Assembly: GCA_034432635.1 (NCBI GenBank)
Contig: DAOUBK010000094.1
Span: forward strand, 62,001-126,000
DNA: 64,000 nucleotides
Origin: Roseiflexus sp034432635
Lineage (GTDB): Bacteria > Chloroflexota > Chloroflexia > Chloroflexales > Roseiflexaceae
Reading direction: 5' to 3'
Of this stretch, positions 1 through 8,729 are shown piece by piece. Within the stretch, counting starts at the first letter, position 1. Every line of letters starts with the position of its first letter. The notes beneath the pieces are model-generated. The model searched no databases. It was not told the DNA's origin and was given only the letters and a program-made list of their open reading frames with translations. Made by a program: the position numbers and the translations under genes.

Positions 1-2473
1 GGTCGATGAAGGTTCCATTCGGTGCAGCAACATACCCGCGACGATCGTTGATGCGCGTTGGATTGCCGTCTTTGACCGATGAAGAGGCGGCAATGGATGC
101 CGCTGGCGCAATATTCGTCCAGCCCAGTTCCGCAAGCTGGTGGTTGACGATCGAGCCGCTGGCGTGCCCCAGATGACACCCGACACAGAACATCGGCTGC
201 CCGGAACGCCCGGCTGAATTCCCCTGAGCGATACTGAGGGTATGGCGGTTCCCACCGCGCACAATTCGCCCGTTTCGGTCACGCAGCACGATGAAGGTGG
301 GCACATCGGCGGGCGCAGAGGCAATGAACGATCCATCCGGGTTGACTGGTACGGTCAACCATTTGACAGCGCGCGCCTGATCGTCTGGGTTTGGCGCACG
401 CGACGTTGCCCCGCTGAATTGATTGGCATCAATGTAGATATCGGCAAAGGCAACGCTCCCCGGTGGTGGTGAATTATTGATGAACGGAAATTCGAGCGGT
501 GGATTGGCATAGACATTCGCATTGCGCACAGCGACCAGTTCCACGCTCTGGATGCTGCGGCGACTCCAGGTATACGCCGGATTGCCGAACGTATCGAGCA
601 ACCCGAATGGAACATTGCTCTGCAACGGGTCGTCACTGACCGGCGGCGGTGCGCCGCGCGGCAGTCGCCACATACCGGGTCCATCCCCTACCGGACGCAC
701 GATGATCGGTTTGGCTTCCATCGCGTCATACTCATCGGACAGTCCAGAAAGCGGCACGCTCTCGTTCTGTGCGCCATTGGGGTAGATAGTACGCAGTTCA
801 TAGCGCAACGATGACGACTGCAACCGCAGGGTGATAGTGCGCCCGTCGCGGGTCTCTGTGTAGACGCCGGTGCGTGCAGGCACTGTCGTCGCTGCGGTTT
901 GCGAAAAGATGATCCGTCCGTCGGGCAATCCGGCAGGCGCAAGTGCATAGGGTGGACGAAAACTGGTTCCGTCATCCCAGCGGTACCCGGCAATCGACTC
1001 GGTCGTGTTCAGCGCCATGTTCTCGATACCGGGACGCGCGACACGGATACCAGTGTATAGCGTCGAATGCGCCATCGTCTGATCGCGCTGCGTCGTGTAT
1101 GCCACCAGCAATTCACCGCCAAACTGCACCACCGCCGGTTGCACAGCATTATAGGTATCAAGACCGCCGTCATTCGTCAGCGCCGATGGGTAGCGCGGCG
1201 TCCAGGCAAAACGGCTCATGTCGCTGCCATCGGCTTCGACCACCATCAGGTGCCAGGTGTTAGGCGCGTCACGGATGGGAAAACCATCCGTCAGACGCCC
1301 ACGTGCCGGATTGAAGGTCGCATTTGTGTTAGAATAGACCAGCGTACCATCCGGCAGACGATACCCGGTAACCGGTTGCTCAACGATAATCGTGCGACTT
1401 GCACCGCCCTGCGGTGCAGGAACCGGCGTCGCAGTCGGGCGGACACGCGGCGTCGGCGTTGGTGGCGCCGGCGTTTTGGTCAGCCGCACAATGCTGCCGG
1501 TAGCCGGATCGATCTTTTCGACAAAGGAAGGCAAACGCACGGTTGGTGTCGGCGGAGGCGCGGCAGGTTGGGGCGGTTGTGCCGGCTGCGCTGTTGCCGT
1601 GACCTGGATACGCCGCTCGACAACAATCGGACGTCCGCTCTGATCCCGGGCGATTTCATTGCCGGCATGATTATCGATCCGGTTATAGATACTGCGTTCA
1701 CTGGGCTGGTTGAAGTTGACCCACCAGCGACTGAACACGATCCTGCCATCGGGCAGCGGCGCCGGATGAAATGCAGCAGTGCGTTCGGTGGTGAGACGCC
1801 GCATATTGCCGCCATCACTATCGATGATGTACAGATTGAACGCCCGCCGACCATCGTAGGGTGAACGCGCCGGATAGCGCGACGAACTGAACACAATCCT
1901 GCCATCTGCCAGATATGCCGGGAAAAGGTCATCGTAGAACGTATATGCCTCAGCATTCCCCGGACCATCAGGAATGGTAATCTCGCGGTCCGAATGGGTC
2001 AACTGACGCAAACCGCGACCATCGACGCCGATCTCGAACAGCCGCCACGAATAGGCGGGACGACCGTTGGGTTGATTGCGGAATGTTTCCGGTCCAAACG
2101 TTCCTGCGAAGACCACACGACGCGCATCGAACGACACATCGGGCGACTGGACATCGCGCAGTCCCAGCGGATTCAGCGGATCGCTAGCCGGCTGCGCCGT
2201 ATCGATAAGCACGCGCAACTGCCCGTTCTGATCGCGGATGAGCAATTTCGAGCCGGGGGCGAATTTTGTGATACCGGTGATTATATGCCCCGCCGGACCG
2301 ACATCGCGGGGGAAGAGGTAATCACCGGTCGCCAGGCGACTACGCGCCACAAACACCAGTGGCGGGAGCGCGGTTTGCGCCTGCGCCGGTTGCCCTGCCA
2401 GCACGGGGGTAAGGAACAGCATCAGGATCAGAATGAACTGCGAGACTCTGGCAAACGCACGACGCATCAGCAT
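1..2473 (-). CDS. Secreted PD40-repeat protein with a c-type haem motif (3' end outside window)
   Basis: The minus strand reads open from ATG at 2473 through base 1 (824 codons) with no stop, so the C-terminus lies outside the window. The N-terminus is a signal peptide (MLMRRAF, then a hydrophobic stretch ending near AQAQT), so the protein is exported. Several segments of the PD40/TolB propeller type follow: LFEIGVDGRGLRQLT, LYIIDSDGGNMRRLT and LMVVEADGSDMSRF. Between them lies a Pro/Thr-rich linker (PAPPTPTPRVRPTATP). Near residue 763 the sequence CVGCH matches the CxxCH covalent haem-attachment motif. I infer an extracytoplasmic beta-propeller protein carrying one haem; substrate and electron partner are unknown. 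A second ATG two codons in is an equally possible start. No clear Shine-Dalgarno site is visible. Confidence 0.75.
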   Translation of the reverse strand, partial: MLMRRAFARVSQFILILMLFLTPVLAGQPAQAQTALPPLVFVARSRLATGDYLFPRDVGPAGHIITGITKFAPGSKLLIRDQNGQLRVLIDTAQPASDPLNPLGLRDVQSPDVSFDARRVVFAGTFGPETFRNQPNGRPAYSWRLFEIGVDGRGLRQLTHSDREITIPDGPGNAEAYTFYDDLFPAYLADGRIVFSSSRYPARSPYDGRRAFNLYIIDSDGGNMRRLTTERTAAFHPAPLPDGRIVFSRWWVNFNQPSERSIYNRIDNHAGNEIARDQSGRPIVVERRIQVTATAQPAQPPQPAAPPPTPTVRLPSFVEKIDPATGSIVRLTKTPAPPTPTPRVRPTATPVPAPQGGASRTIIVEQPVTGYRLPDGTLVYSNTNATFNPARGRLTDGFPIRDAPNTWHLMVVEADGSDMSRFAWTPRYPSALTNDGGLDTYNAVQPAVVQFGGELLVAYTTQRDQTMAHSTLYTGIRVARPGIENMALNTTESIAGYRWDDGTSFRPPYALAPAGLPDGRIIFSQTAATTVPARTGVYTETRDGRTITLRLQSSSLRYELRTIYPNGAQNESVPLSGLSDEYDAMEAKPIIVRPVGDGPGMWRLPRGAPPPVSDDPLQSNVPFGLLDTFGNPAYTWSRRSIQSVELVAVRNANVYANPPLEFPFINNSPPPGSVAFADIYIDANQFSGATSRAPNPDDQARAVKWLTVPVNPDGSFIASAPADVPTFIVLRDRNGRIVRGGNRHTLSIAQGNSAGRSGQPMFCVGCHLGHASGSIVNHQLAELGWTNIAPAASIAASSSVKDGNPTRINDRRGYVAAPNGTFID

Positions 2474-2885
2474 AGCCACGAGTATACGCCAGAACTGGCA
2501 GTATTGTCCACAGAGCGCTGTCAGAAACGCTGCACGTCATCTGACACGCGAAGTGTCAGCGCACAGACGAATCCCCTCACCGGCGACGTTCTAAGGGGTG
2601 ACGGAACATATGGGACAGCGCACCTTCTGCCGCAGCGGGATACCCCTGCGCCGGTCGCTCGTCGCCCCTCTCTCGCAGGCACGGGAAAGGGTACAACGAC
2701 ACCGATGTTGTGCGCGATGTACTCGCCTCGCTCCTACGTGCAGGAGAGGGTCCAGGGGTGAGAGCCTCCAGCGCCTCCCTAAGCCCTATCTCCCGCACAC
2801 GCTCGCATGTTCTGTCTGCCCTGAACCCTGAGAGAGGAGGACGACACTGGCATAACCCCAACCAGGCAGGTTGCTGCTCACATGC
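2474..2885. other. Intergenic region with a palindromic repeat element
   Basis: No credible gene lies between the two minus-strand genes. The stretch holds a REP-like element, listed separately. Short open frames here translate to LTPGPSPARR-type peptides, which come from the repeat and are not proteins. Confidence 0.6.
2655..2770. repeat. REP-like interspersed palindromic repeat
   Basis: CTCCT-ACGTGC-AGGAG (2731-2746) forms a small hairpin followed by AGGGTCCAGGGGTGAGAG. A related unit (CCCCTCTCTCGCAGGCACGGGAAAGG) lies about 70 bases upstream. On the minus strand this gives the CTCACCCCTGGACCCTCTCCT string that translates to LTPGPSP. That peptide is a familiar sign of dispersed intergenic repeats in several bacterial genomes. 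Dispersal in this genome cannot be shown from one window. Confidence 0.5.
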
Positions 2886-5123
2886 TCAGGTTCCTGGCGG
2901 TCGTCGCCATGGTGCACGCCAGAGGATCAAGGCGCTTGCGCCTATGACGGCAATGAGAATGACAACCGGCACGAGCCATGCATTGTTCGACGACGTATTC
3001 GAAGCAGGCACAGGCGTGGGTTGCACCGTCTGCGGCGTCGGTTGCGCCGGCTGAATGGCAACCGGTGGAGCGGTTGCAACCGGCGTTGGTGCAGGTCCTG
3101 TGAGCACCGCACGTCCATTGCCTAGTGTCACCCGCTGCTGCGGATCGACGATTGCCAGCGTCCCAGTGAGGCGTGCGCGTTGACGCGGATCGACAAGCAT
3201 CATCGTCGCCTGTTCGATACCTGCATCATCGCTGCCCAGTGCAGCAACAACCACCCGCTCCGGATTCCACGGAGCGACGACCATTTGCAGATAGGCAACG
3301 CTGGCATCAGGCGGCACACGATACACAACCGGAGTATCGACCGATCGCGGCACGTCGCTGCCGGCATCGAACGGCGCCGGCAGCGTATCGCCGAGTTCGA
3401 GCAAAATAGGAAGGGTGCTCGGGCGTCCGATGATCAGCAAATGATGCGATTCGCGCACACTCGTGAGTATATTGTCGGCAAAGACGGCAAGCGGTTGCAG
3501 AATAGCATCACGGGTCTGCCGCCCCATCTGGAACGCCAGCAGAGCGGCAGCATTCCACGCAGCAGGAGCGCGTTGCGGAACGACGAATGCGGTCGTGGCA
3601 AGCGCAGGATTCAGGGTAAATGGCAGTGGATAACTGCTGAGGTTGAAGGTGCGGCGTGGTTCGGCAGTCGCCGGTTTCATCGGCAGATGCAGCGCCGATT
3701 CGGGCCAGATCGTTGCCCACAGATCGGCATTGCGCACATCGGTACACAACGAGCGAGGCGCAAGGTTGGTCTGGATCGTCAGCACATTCACGCCAGAACG
3801 CGCTGCAGAAGGCGGAATAGTAATCCGGCTGGTTGTCACACGTGTCGTTTCGTCGCTGAAGCGCACGCTGCCGATCGGGATGCCGTTCAAGCCGACAGAG
3901 AGACTCGACTGACCAAAATCAACCGTTGCAGCGTGGTTGAAAGTCAGATCGAAGTACGCTCCCTCATCGATCTGCTGTCCCGGCGGGAGGGTGAACCTCA
4001 GATCGAATGTCCCGGTGCGATCCCGAATGACGCGCGGTTCCAATCCCAGATCGCTCAGGCGTTGATCGATTGCCAGCGTCAGATCCGCTGATGCTTCCGG
4101 CAGATCACGAACCACTGCCACATTCGGGCGGTTGTTGATCCGCACAGGCACGGCACTCAACGCACGGGCAGCCTTCGCCGCTCCCGCTTCCGATGCACCG
4201 CTCACTACCAGAACAACGCGTTCTGAGTTCCATGGCGATATTATCATCTGGAGAATGCCATCGTCGGGCGTGGCGCCGGGAGCAGCAAAACCATTCTCCC
4301 GGAGCGTTGCGGGCAGATCCAGATTGCGCGCTAGCAGTGCAAGCCCCGTGTGGCTGCCAACCAGAATGAGATGACGTCCGGTGCGCGCCTGCGGCGACAG
4401 TCGTTGCACAGTCGTTAGATCGATCTGCAACCGCCCTTCGGTTAATCGCCCAAAACCGGCGGCAACGGTCAATGCCGCCTGGAGATCGTTGATCGATGGG
4501 TTATCGGGAATGACAATTGTCGCCTGATCAGGGTCGAATGAACCCTGGAAGATGGGGCGTGGCAGATTACGCAGATCGGTGTCGAGCGGTGTCAGCGTGT
4601 GGGGCAGAATAAAACGCGATGTTGAACGGATGACGACTGCCGTGCGCTCACCGGGAGTGACTTCGCATCCGGTCGGGTTGTCCAGCGCCACTTCGAACTC
4701 ATGACGTCCATCACTGCGCACCGGCGTGAGCGCCTGATCGGGAATATCAAAGACAACTCGCTGTTCACCCGGTTGGGTCAGTTCAACGGTGCCGACCAAC
4801 ACCCGATTGAAGCGCGCTTCCAGAAATCCCCCCAGTCGTTGCTGCGTACTGCCTGCTGGAAAGAAAACCGCCAGATCGAGTTGCGCCTGCGCCCCCGACG
4901 TCAGTTGCCAGTTCGCGGGAATATTGAACAGATACCGTGTCCCATCAAAAACACCGCTCAGCGTCTGATCGGTCGCTCCTAGGCGTTCGAACGCCACCAC
5001 ATGTTGTTCATCCGGTTGCGGCGGCTCAGTACTCTGAGCACGCACCACACCGATGCTTCCGGTAATCAGTGTGATCGCCAGCAGCCAGGAAAATAGACGA
5101 TAGAGCAATAGTACAAGACGCAT
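2886..5123 (-). CDS. BcsB-like exopolysaccharide synthase regulatory subunit
   Basis: This 745-residue protein has a signal peptide (SWLLAITLITGSIGVVRAQ) and a single C-terminal membrane helix (WLVPVVILIAVIGASALIL) followed by a basic tail. That is the layout of BcsB, the periplasm-facing partner of BcsA-type cellulose synthases. The body has the repeated carbohydrate-binding/flavodoxin-like arrangement of the family, with two copies of a PWN-x-ERVV strand motif (SPWNSERVVLVV and APWNPERVVVAA). A Pro/Thr linker (PAQPTPQTVQPTPVP) precedes the helix. GAGGAGAAAG sits just before the ATG. No BcsA glycosyltransferase lies next to it, so the polymer is unknown. A second BcsB-like gene begins at 61918. 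Confidence 0.8.
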   Translation of the reverse strand: MRLVLLLYRLFSWLLAITLITGSIGVVRAQSTEPPQPDEQHVVAFERLGATDQTLSGVFDGTRYLFNIPANWQLTSGAQAQLDLAVFFPAGSTQQRLGGFLEARFNRVLVGTVELTQPGEQRVVFDIPDQALTPVRSDGRHEFEVALDNPTGCEVTPGERTAVVIRSTSRFILPHTLTPLDTDLRNLPRPIFQGSFDPDQATIVIPDNPSINDLQAALTVAAGFGRLTEGRLQIDLTTVQRLSPQARTGRHLILVGSHTGLALLARNLDLPATLRENGFAAPGATPDDGILQMIISPWNSERVVLVVSGASEAGAAKAARALSAVPVRINNRPNVAVVRDLPEASADLTLAIDQRLSDLGLEPRVIRDRTGTFDLRFTLPPGQQIDEGAYFDLTFNHAATVDFGQSSLSVGLNGIPIGSVRFSDETTRVTTSRITIPPSAARSGVNVLTIQTNLAPRSLCTDVRNADLWATIWPESALHLPMKPATAEPRRTFNLSSYPLPFTLNPALATTAFVVPQRAPAAWNAAALLAFQMGRQTRDAILQPLAVFADNILTSVRESHHLLIIGRPSTLPILLELGDTLPAPFDAGSDVPRSVDTPVVYRVPPDASVAYLQMVVAPWNPERVVVAALGSDDAGIEQATMMLVDPRQRARLTGTLAIVDPQQRVTLGNGRAVLTGPAPTPVATAPPVAIQPAQPTPQTVQPTPVPASNTSSNNAWLVPVVILIAVIGASALILWRAPWRRPPGT

Positions 5124-5156
5124 AATGACGCTTTCTCCTCACGATTCACATCTTCC

Positions 5157-5165
5157 ACAATAGCA
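5157..5165 (-). promoter_or_regulatory. Candidate extended -10 for the BcsB-like gene
   Basis: On the minus strand TGC-TATTGT lies about 35 bases upstream of the BcsB-like start codon. No good -35 hexamer is seen, so this is tentative. Confidence 0.3.
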
Positions 5166-5296
5166 CAACGGCGGGCGGTAGCGTAGAGGCTCTCGAAAGA
5201 AACCGCTGCAAGCGGGCAAGAGTTACAGTACTCGCAGCACTCCTTACTGAACAACGTGCTGGCAAAGCATTTTTACAATTTGAGAATGCTTCTACA

Positions 5297-5305
5297 TGGT
5301 ATAAT
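5297..5305 (+). promoter_or_regulatory. Extended -10 promoter of galK
   Basis: TGG-TATAAT is a perfect -10 hexamer with a TGn extension, 51 bases upstream of the galK ATG. TTTACA (5272-5277) is present but 22 bases away, too far for a normal spacer, so the TGn element probably carries recognition. Confidence 0.5.
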
Positions 5306-5356
5306 GCCGGTCGGCAACATTGTGATACGACCAGCACAGAGATCAACAGGCCACGT

Positions 5357-6532
5357 ATGCTTGATACCGGAGCACTGCGCGAACGTTTTCAGCAGCATTA
5401 CGGCATCCATCCGCACGTCATCGTTCGCGCTCCAGGGCGCGTCAATCTCATTGGCGAACACACCGACTATAATGATGGGTTCGTGTTCCCGGTTGCTATC
5501 GATCGCGCCACATGCATCGCAGCCCGCCCGCGTACCGATCAAATAGTGCGCGTCAGGTCCGCGGATCTCAATGATGAAGACCTCTTTTCAATCGACCAGA
5601 TCGAACGCAGCAATCGGGCATGGCACAATTATATTCGAGGTGTCGTGCTGGCGCTGCGCACCGCAGGGCATACGCTGTCGGGGGCAGACCTGTTGATCGC
5701 CAGCGATGTGCCACGTGGCGCCGGTCTTTCGTCATCAGCCGCACTCGAGGTCGCCGTCGGGTACACATTTCAGGTGCTCAACCGGCTCAACATTCTTGGC
5801 GAAGAACTTGCGCTCCTGGCGCAGGGCGCCGAGAATACCTTCGTCGGTGTGCAGTGCGGCATTATGGATCAACTGATCGCCGTGTTCGGGCAAACCGATC
5901 ATGCATTGCTGATTGATTGCCGCGACCTGACGTATCGTGCCGTCCCTCTGCCGCCATCGGTCGCCGTTGTCGTCTGTGACAGCCATATCGCGCGCACGCT
6001 GGCGGCATCGGCGTACAATCAGCGCCGCCAGGAGTGTGAAGCGGCAGTCTGGACGCTGCAACAATGGTATCCCGGTATTCGCGCACTGCGTGACGTGAGC
6101 GAGGAGCAACTGAATGCGCATCAGCACGAACTTCCCGAGCCGCTGTACGCCCGCGCACGGCACGTCGTCAGCGAAAACCGACGTGCACTCCAGGGCGCCG
6201 CAGCTCTCGAAGCCGGAGATATAGCCACATTTGGACAACTGATGAATGAATCACACGCCAGCCTGCGTGATGATTATCAGGTCAGCCTGTCAGATATCGA
6301 TTATCTGGTCACGACGGCGCAGAGTCTGGCGGGATGTTATGGCTCGCGGTTGACCGGCGCCGGGTTTGGCGGATGCACCGTCAGCCTGGTCGAGCGAAGC
6401 AATGTGGAAGCGTTTCGCCACGACCTGGCGCAGGCATACCACGATGCAACGGGACGAACGGCAACCATCTATGTGTGTCGCGCCAGCGACGGAGTTGGGC
6501 GCGTCATGGACAATGCACGTCCACAGGAATGA
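5357..6532 (+). CDS. galK: Galactokinase
   Basis: Phosphorylates alpha-D-galactose at C1 with ATP, the first committed step of the Leloir pathway, in the cytoplasm. At 391 residues it has normal family length. The galactokinase signature GRVNLIGEHTDYNDG spans about residues 27-41. The GHMP-kinase ATP loop GAGLSSSAALE is at 121-131, the catalytic-base aspartate lies in CGIMDQ (D171), and the third GHMP motif TGAGFGGCTVSL is at 333-344. No galT or galE lies beside it, so galactose genes are not clustered here. It is read divergently from the BcsB-like gene from its own TATAAT promoter. Confidence 0.95.
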   Translation: MLDTGALRERFQQHYGIHPHVIVRAPGRVNLIGEHTDYNDGFVFPVAIDRATCIAARPRTDQIVRVRSADLNDEDLFSIDQIERSNRAWHNYIRGVVLALRTAGHTLSGADLLIASDVPRGAGLSSSAALEVAVGYTFQVLNRLNILGEELALLAQGAENTFVGVQCGIMDQLIAVFGQTDHALLIDCRDLTYRAVPLPPSVAVVVCDSHIARTLAASAYNQRRQECEAAVWTLQQWYPGIRALRDVSEEQLNAHQHELPEPLYARARHVVSENRRALQGAAALEAGDIATFGQLMNESHASLRDDYQVSLSDIDYLVTTAQSLAGCYGSRLTGAGFGGCTVSLVERSNVEAFRHDLAQAYHDATGRTATIYVCRASDGVGRVMDNARPQE

Positions 6533-6611
6533 GAGCATGGCATGCCAGATGCATCGAGCAGATCGGCTTCGGTTCTGACATGCCGACAGTTGTGCATGGA
6601 GCTTCTGAACT

Positions 6612-7316
6612 GTGAGTAACGACATGCATATGTCCACCATTCTGCTGGTAGAGGATGATCCTATCCTTTCCGAAACGTTGCGCTACAATCTTGAACGCGA
6701 GGGATACGCAGTTATCAACGCTCAGGATGGCGTCGTCGGACTCGAACGGGCGCGCCGCGATCAACCCGATATGGTCATTCTCGATGTGATGCTCCCGCGT
6801 CTCGATGGCTTTTCCATCTGTCGCATTCTGCGCCAGGAGAGCGAAGTCCCCATCCTGATCCTGACTGCACGGCAGGACGAGATCGATCGCATTGCAGGGC
6901 TGGAGCTGGGTGCCGATGATTACGTTGCCAAGCCATTCAGCCTCGGAGAACTACTGGCACGCGTGCGGGCGATCATGCGCCGTTCAGACCGCCGTATCAG
7001 TATGCTGCGCGAGGTGCTGGACGCCGGCGCGATCCGGTTGGATACCGGCTCACGGCGTGCCTGGCGTGATAATATCGAGTTGAATCTGTCGCAGAAAGAG
7101 TTCGATCTGCTGGCATGCCTGATGCGCAACCGTGGCATCGCGTTGTCACGCGATGTCCTGCTGGAGCGCGTCTGGGGATACGACTTCCTCGGCGATAGCC
7201 GGACGGTCGATGTACATATTCGCTGGCTACGCGAGAAGGTCGAGCCCGACCCCGGCAAGCCGACCTATATTCAGACAGTTCGTGGCATCGGCTATCGTTT
7301 CGAAGCGCCAGACTGA
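6612..7316 (+). CDS. OmpR/PhoB-family response regulator
   Basis: A 234-residue DNA-binding response regulator. The receiver domain has the acidic pocket EDD (14-16), the phospho-acceptor aspartate in MVILDVMLP (D58), the switch threonine in ILILTA (T85) and the conserved lysine in AKPFS (K107). A C-terminal winged helix follows (about 130-232, with the family ending RTVDVHIRWLREKV and TVRGIGYRF). The GTG start at 6612 is preceded by GGAG ten bases upstream. ATG codons at 6624 and 6630 are alternatives. The histidine kinase 31 bases downstream is its likely partner. The pair resembles PhoB/PhoR, but phosphate control is only an analogy. Confidence 0.92.
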   Translation: MSNDMHMSTILLVEDDPILSETLRYNLEREGYAVINAQDGVVGLERARRDQPDMVILDVMLPRLDGFSICRILRQESEVPILILTARQDEIDRIAGLELGADDYVAKPFSLGELLARVRAIMRRSDRRISMLREVLDAGAIRLDTGSRRAWRDNIELNLSQKEFDLLACLMRNRGIALSRDVLLERVWGYDFLGDSRTVDVHIRWLREKVEPDPGKPTYIQTVRGIGYRFEAPD

Positions 7317-7347
7317 TGAACGGCGCTGAGAAAGGGCGAGCGCTTCG

Positions 7348-8523
7348 ATGGAATGGATCATTGCCACCCTCGTGCTCGCACTCGTCCTGGTAATCGTGTG
7401 GGGATGGCGCCAGCAGCAGCCTGGCTCGCAGTCGCTACCCCCTCCTCCAGCGCAGGACTCGTTGTCTCCACTCTTCCACGCTGCGGCACGCGCCCTCGAT
7501 GACGGAATCGTACTCGTCGATGCGGATCGCCGCGTCCGCTACATCAATCGGCAGGCAGAAGAATTGTTGAACCTCAGTCACACCATTAGCATCGGGCAGG
7601 GGCTAATCACGCTTGCACGTGATTATCAGGTCGATGCCATGGTCGAAGAAGCGATTGCATCCGCCGAACCCCGTGAAAGCATCTTTCAACCGCTTGGGCG
7701 ACAACGAACACTACGCCTGCGCGCCATTCCGCTTGATGATGGCGAGTGCGGCGCGTTGCTGCTGGTGCGCGATGTGACCCAACTGAGTCTGTTGGAACGT
7801 GCCCGACGCGATCTGGTCGCCAACGTCTCTCACGAGCTCCGCACACCGCTGGCGTCGATGAAGCTGCTGGTCGAAACGCTGCAATCAGACCCGCCGGCGC
7901 CGGTAGCGAAACGCATGCTGGAGCAGATCGCGCAGGAAGTCGATGCTATCACCCAGCTTGTGGAGGAACTGCACGAACTGGCGCAGATCGAGTCGGGGCG
8001 GGTGGCGCTCCAGTTAGTACCCGCACCACTGGCGCCGCTGGTGACGCGCACTATTGAGCGCATTCGCCCGCAAATGGATCGAAAACACCTCCAGATAACG
8101 ACAGATGTGCCTGATGATCTGCCACAGGCGCTGATCGATTGTAATCGTATCGGTCAGGTGCTCCTCAATCTGCTTCACAATGCCTCGAAATTCACCCCCG
8201 AAGGCGGGCGGGTATCGATTGCCGCCAAAGCAATTGTGATTGGTGACGGTTCACCGCTGCCCGGACTACCGCCATCGCATCCTCCGGGTCAGTGGCTGCT
8301 CCTGTCGGTAACCGATAACGGCATCGGCATTCCGGCAGCCGACCTCTCACGGATTTTCGAGCGCTTCTACAAAGTCGATCGTGCACGAACGCGCAATGTC
8401 GGTGGTACCGGATTAGGACTGGCAATCGCCAAACATCTGGTCGAAGGACACGGCGGGCGCATCTGGGCAACCAGCGTCGAAGGCGAAGGAAGCACATTTT
8501 ACCTGACATTGCCGGGTGCATAG
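7348..8523 (+). CDS. PhoR-like sensor histidine kinase
   Basis: Membrane-bound sensor kinase of 391 residues, likely partner of the preceding regulator. It has one N-terminal membrane helix (about residues 3-19), a Pro-rich linker, and a PAS domain (about 45-150, DDGIVLVDADRRVRYINRQAEELL region). The HisKA phospho-acceptor helix has H162 in ANVSHELRTPLAS. The HATPase_c domain shows VLLNLLHNASKF, VTDNGIGIP, FERFYKVDRAR and GGTGLGLAIAKHLV. With no second helix or extracellular loop, the signal is probably cytoplasmic or membrane-derived, as in PhoR-type kinases. Confidence 0.92.
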   Translation: MEWIIATLVLALVLVIVWGWRQQQPGSQSLPPPPAQDSLSPLFHAAARALDDGIVLVDADRRVRYINRQAEELLNLSHTISIGQGLITLARDYQVDAMVEEAIASAEPRESIFQPLGRQRTLRLRAIPLDDGECGALLLVRDVTQLSLLERARRDLVANVSHELRTPLASMKLLVETLQSDPPAPVAKRMLEQIAQEVDAITQLVEELHELAQIESGRVALQLVPAPLAPLVTRTIERIRPQMDRKHLQITTDVPDDLPQALIDCNRIGQVLLNLLHNASKFTPEGGRVSIAAKAIVIGDGSPLPGLPPSHPPGQWLLLSVTDNGIGIPAADLSRIFERFYKVDRARTRNVGGTGLGLAIAKHLVEGHGGRIWATSVEGEGSTFYLTLPGA

Positions 8524-8541
8524 GTGTGCCGCTGCGTCGTG

Positions 8542-8547
8542 TATAAT
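8542..8547 (+). promoter_or_regulatory. Candidate -10 for the diguanylate cyclase gene
   Basis: A perfect TATAAT just after the histidine kinase stop codon, with no convincing -35. It would give a leader of about 180 bases containing the hairpin at 8683-8710. Confidence 0.35.
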
Positions 8548-8682
8548 AACCGGCATGGTATTGTTGTTTCCGGGCTACGCACCAGGAACACCAGCATCCT
8601 GCCGATACGCGGGGATGATGCGCTGATGATGTTCGTGCTGTACACGCAGGTGAGACATCCCACCAACACGTGGAAATGATGT

Positions 8683-8710
8683 CGGTGTTCCGGCGAATAC
8701 CGGAACACCG
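8683..8710 (+). other. Perfect hairpin in the diguanylate cyclase leader
   Basis: CGGTGTTCCGG-cgaata-CCGGAACACCG is an 11-bp perfect stem with a 6-base loop, 19 bases before the preferred ATG at 8730. It has no following T tract. It may control translation or be an operator, and it does not match the class I c-di-GMP riboswitch as I know it. Confidence 0.6.
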
Positions 8711-8729
8711 GTTGTGTGACTGCAATAAT

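Noticed and set aside
1067..2761. Two plus-strand open frames of 265 and 255 codons
   Set aside because: They lie opposite the exported PD40-type gene, which has a signal peptide and recognisable motifs. The plus-strand products are Arg/His-rich without domains.
8548..8729. A c-di-GMP riboswitch in the cyclase leader
   Set aside because: The conserved core of class I c-di-GMP riboswitches is not found; only a simple hairpin is visible.
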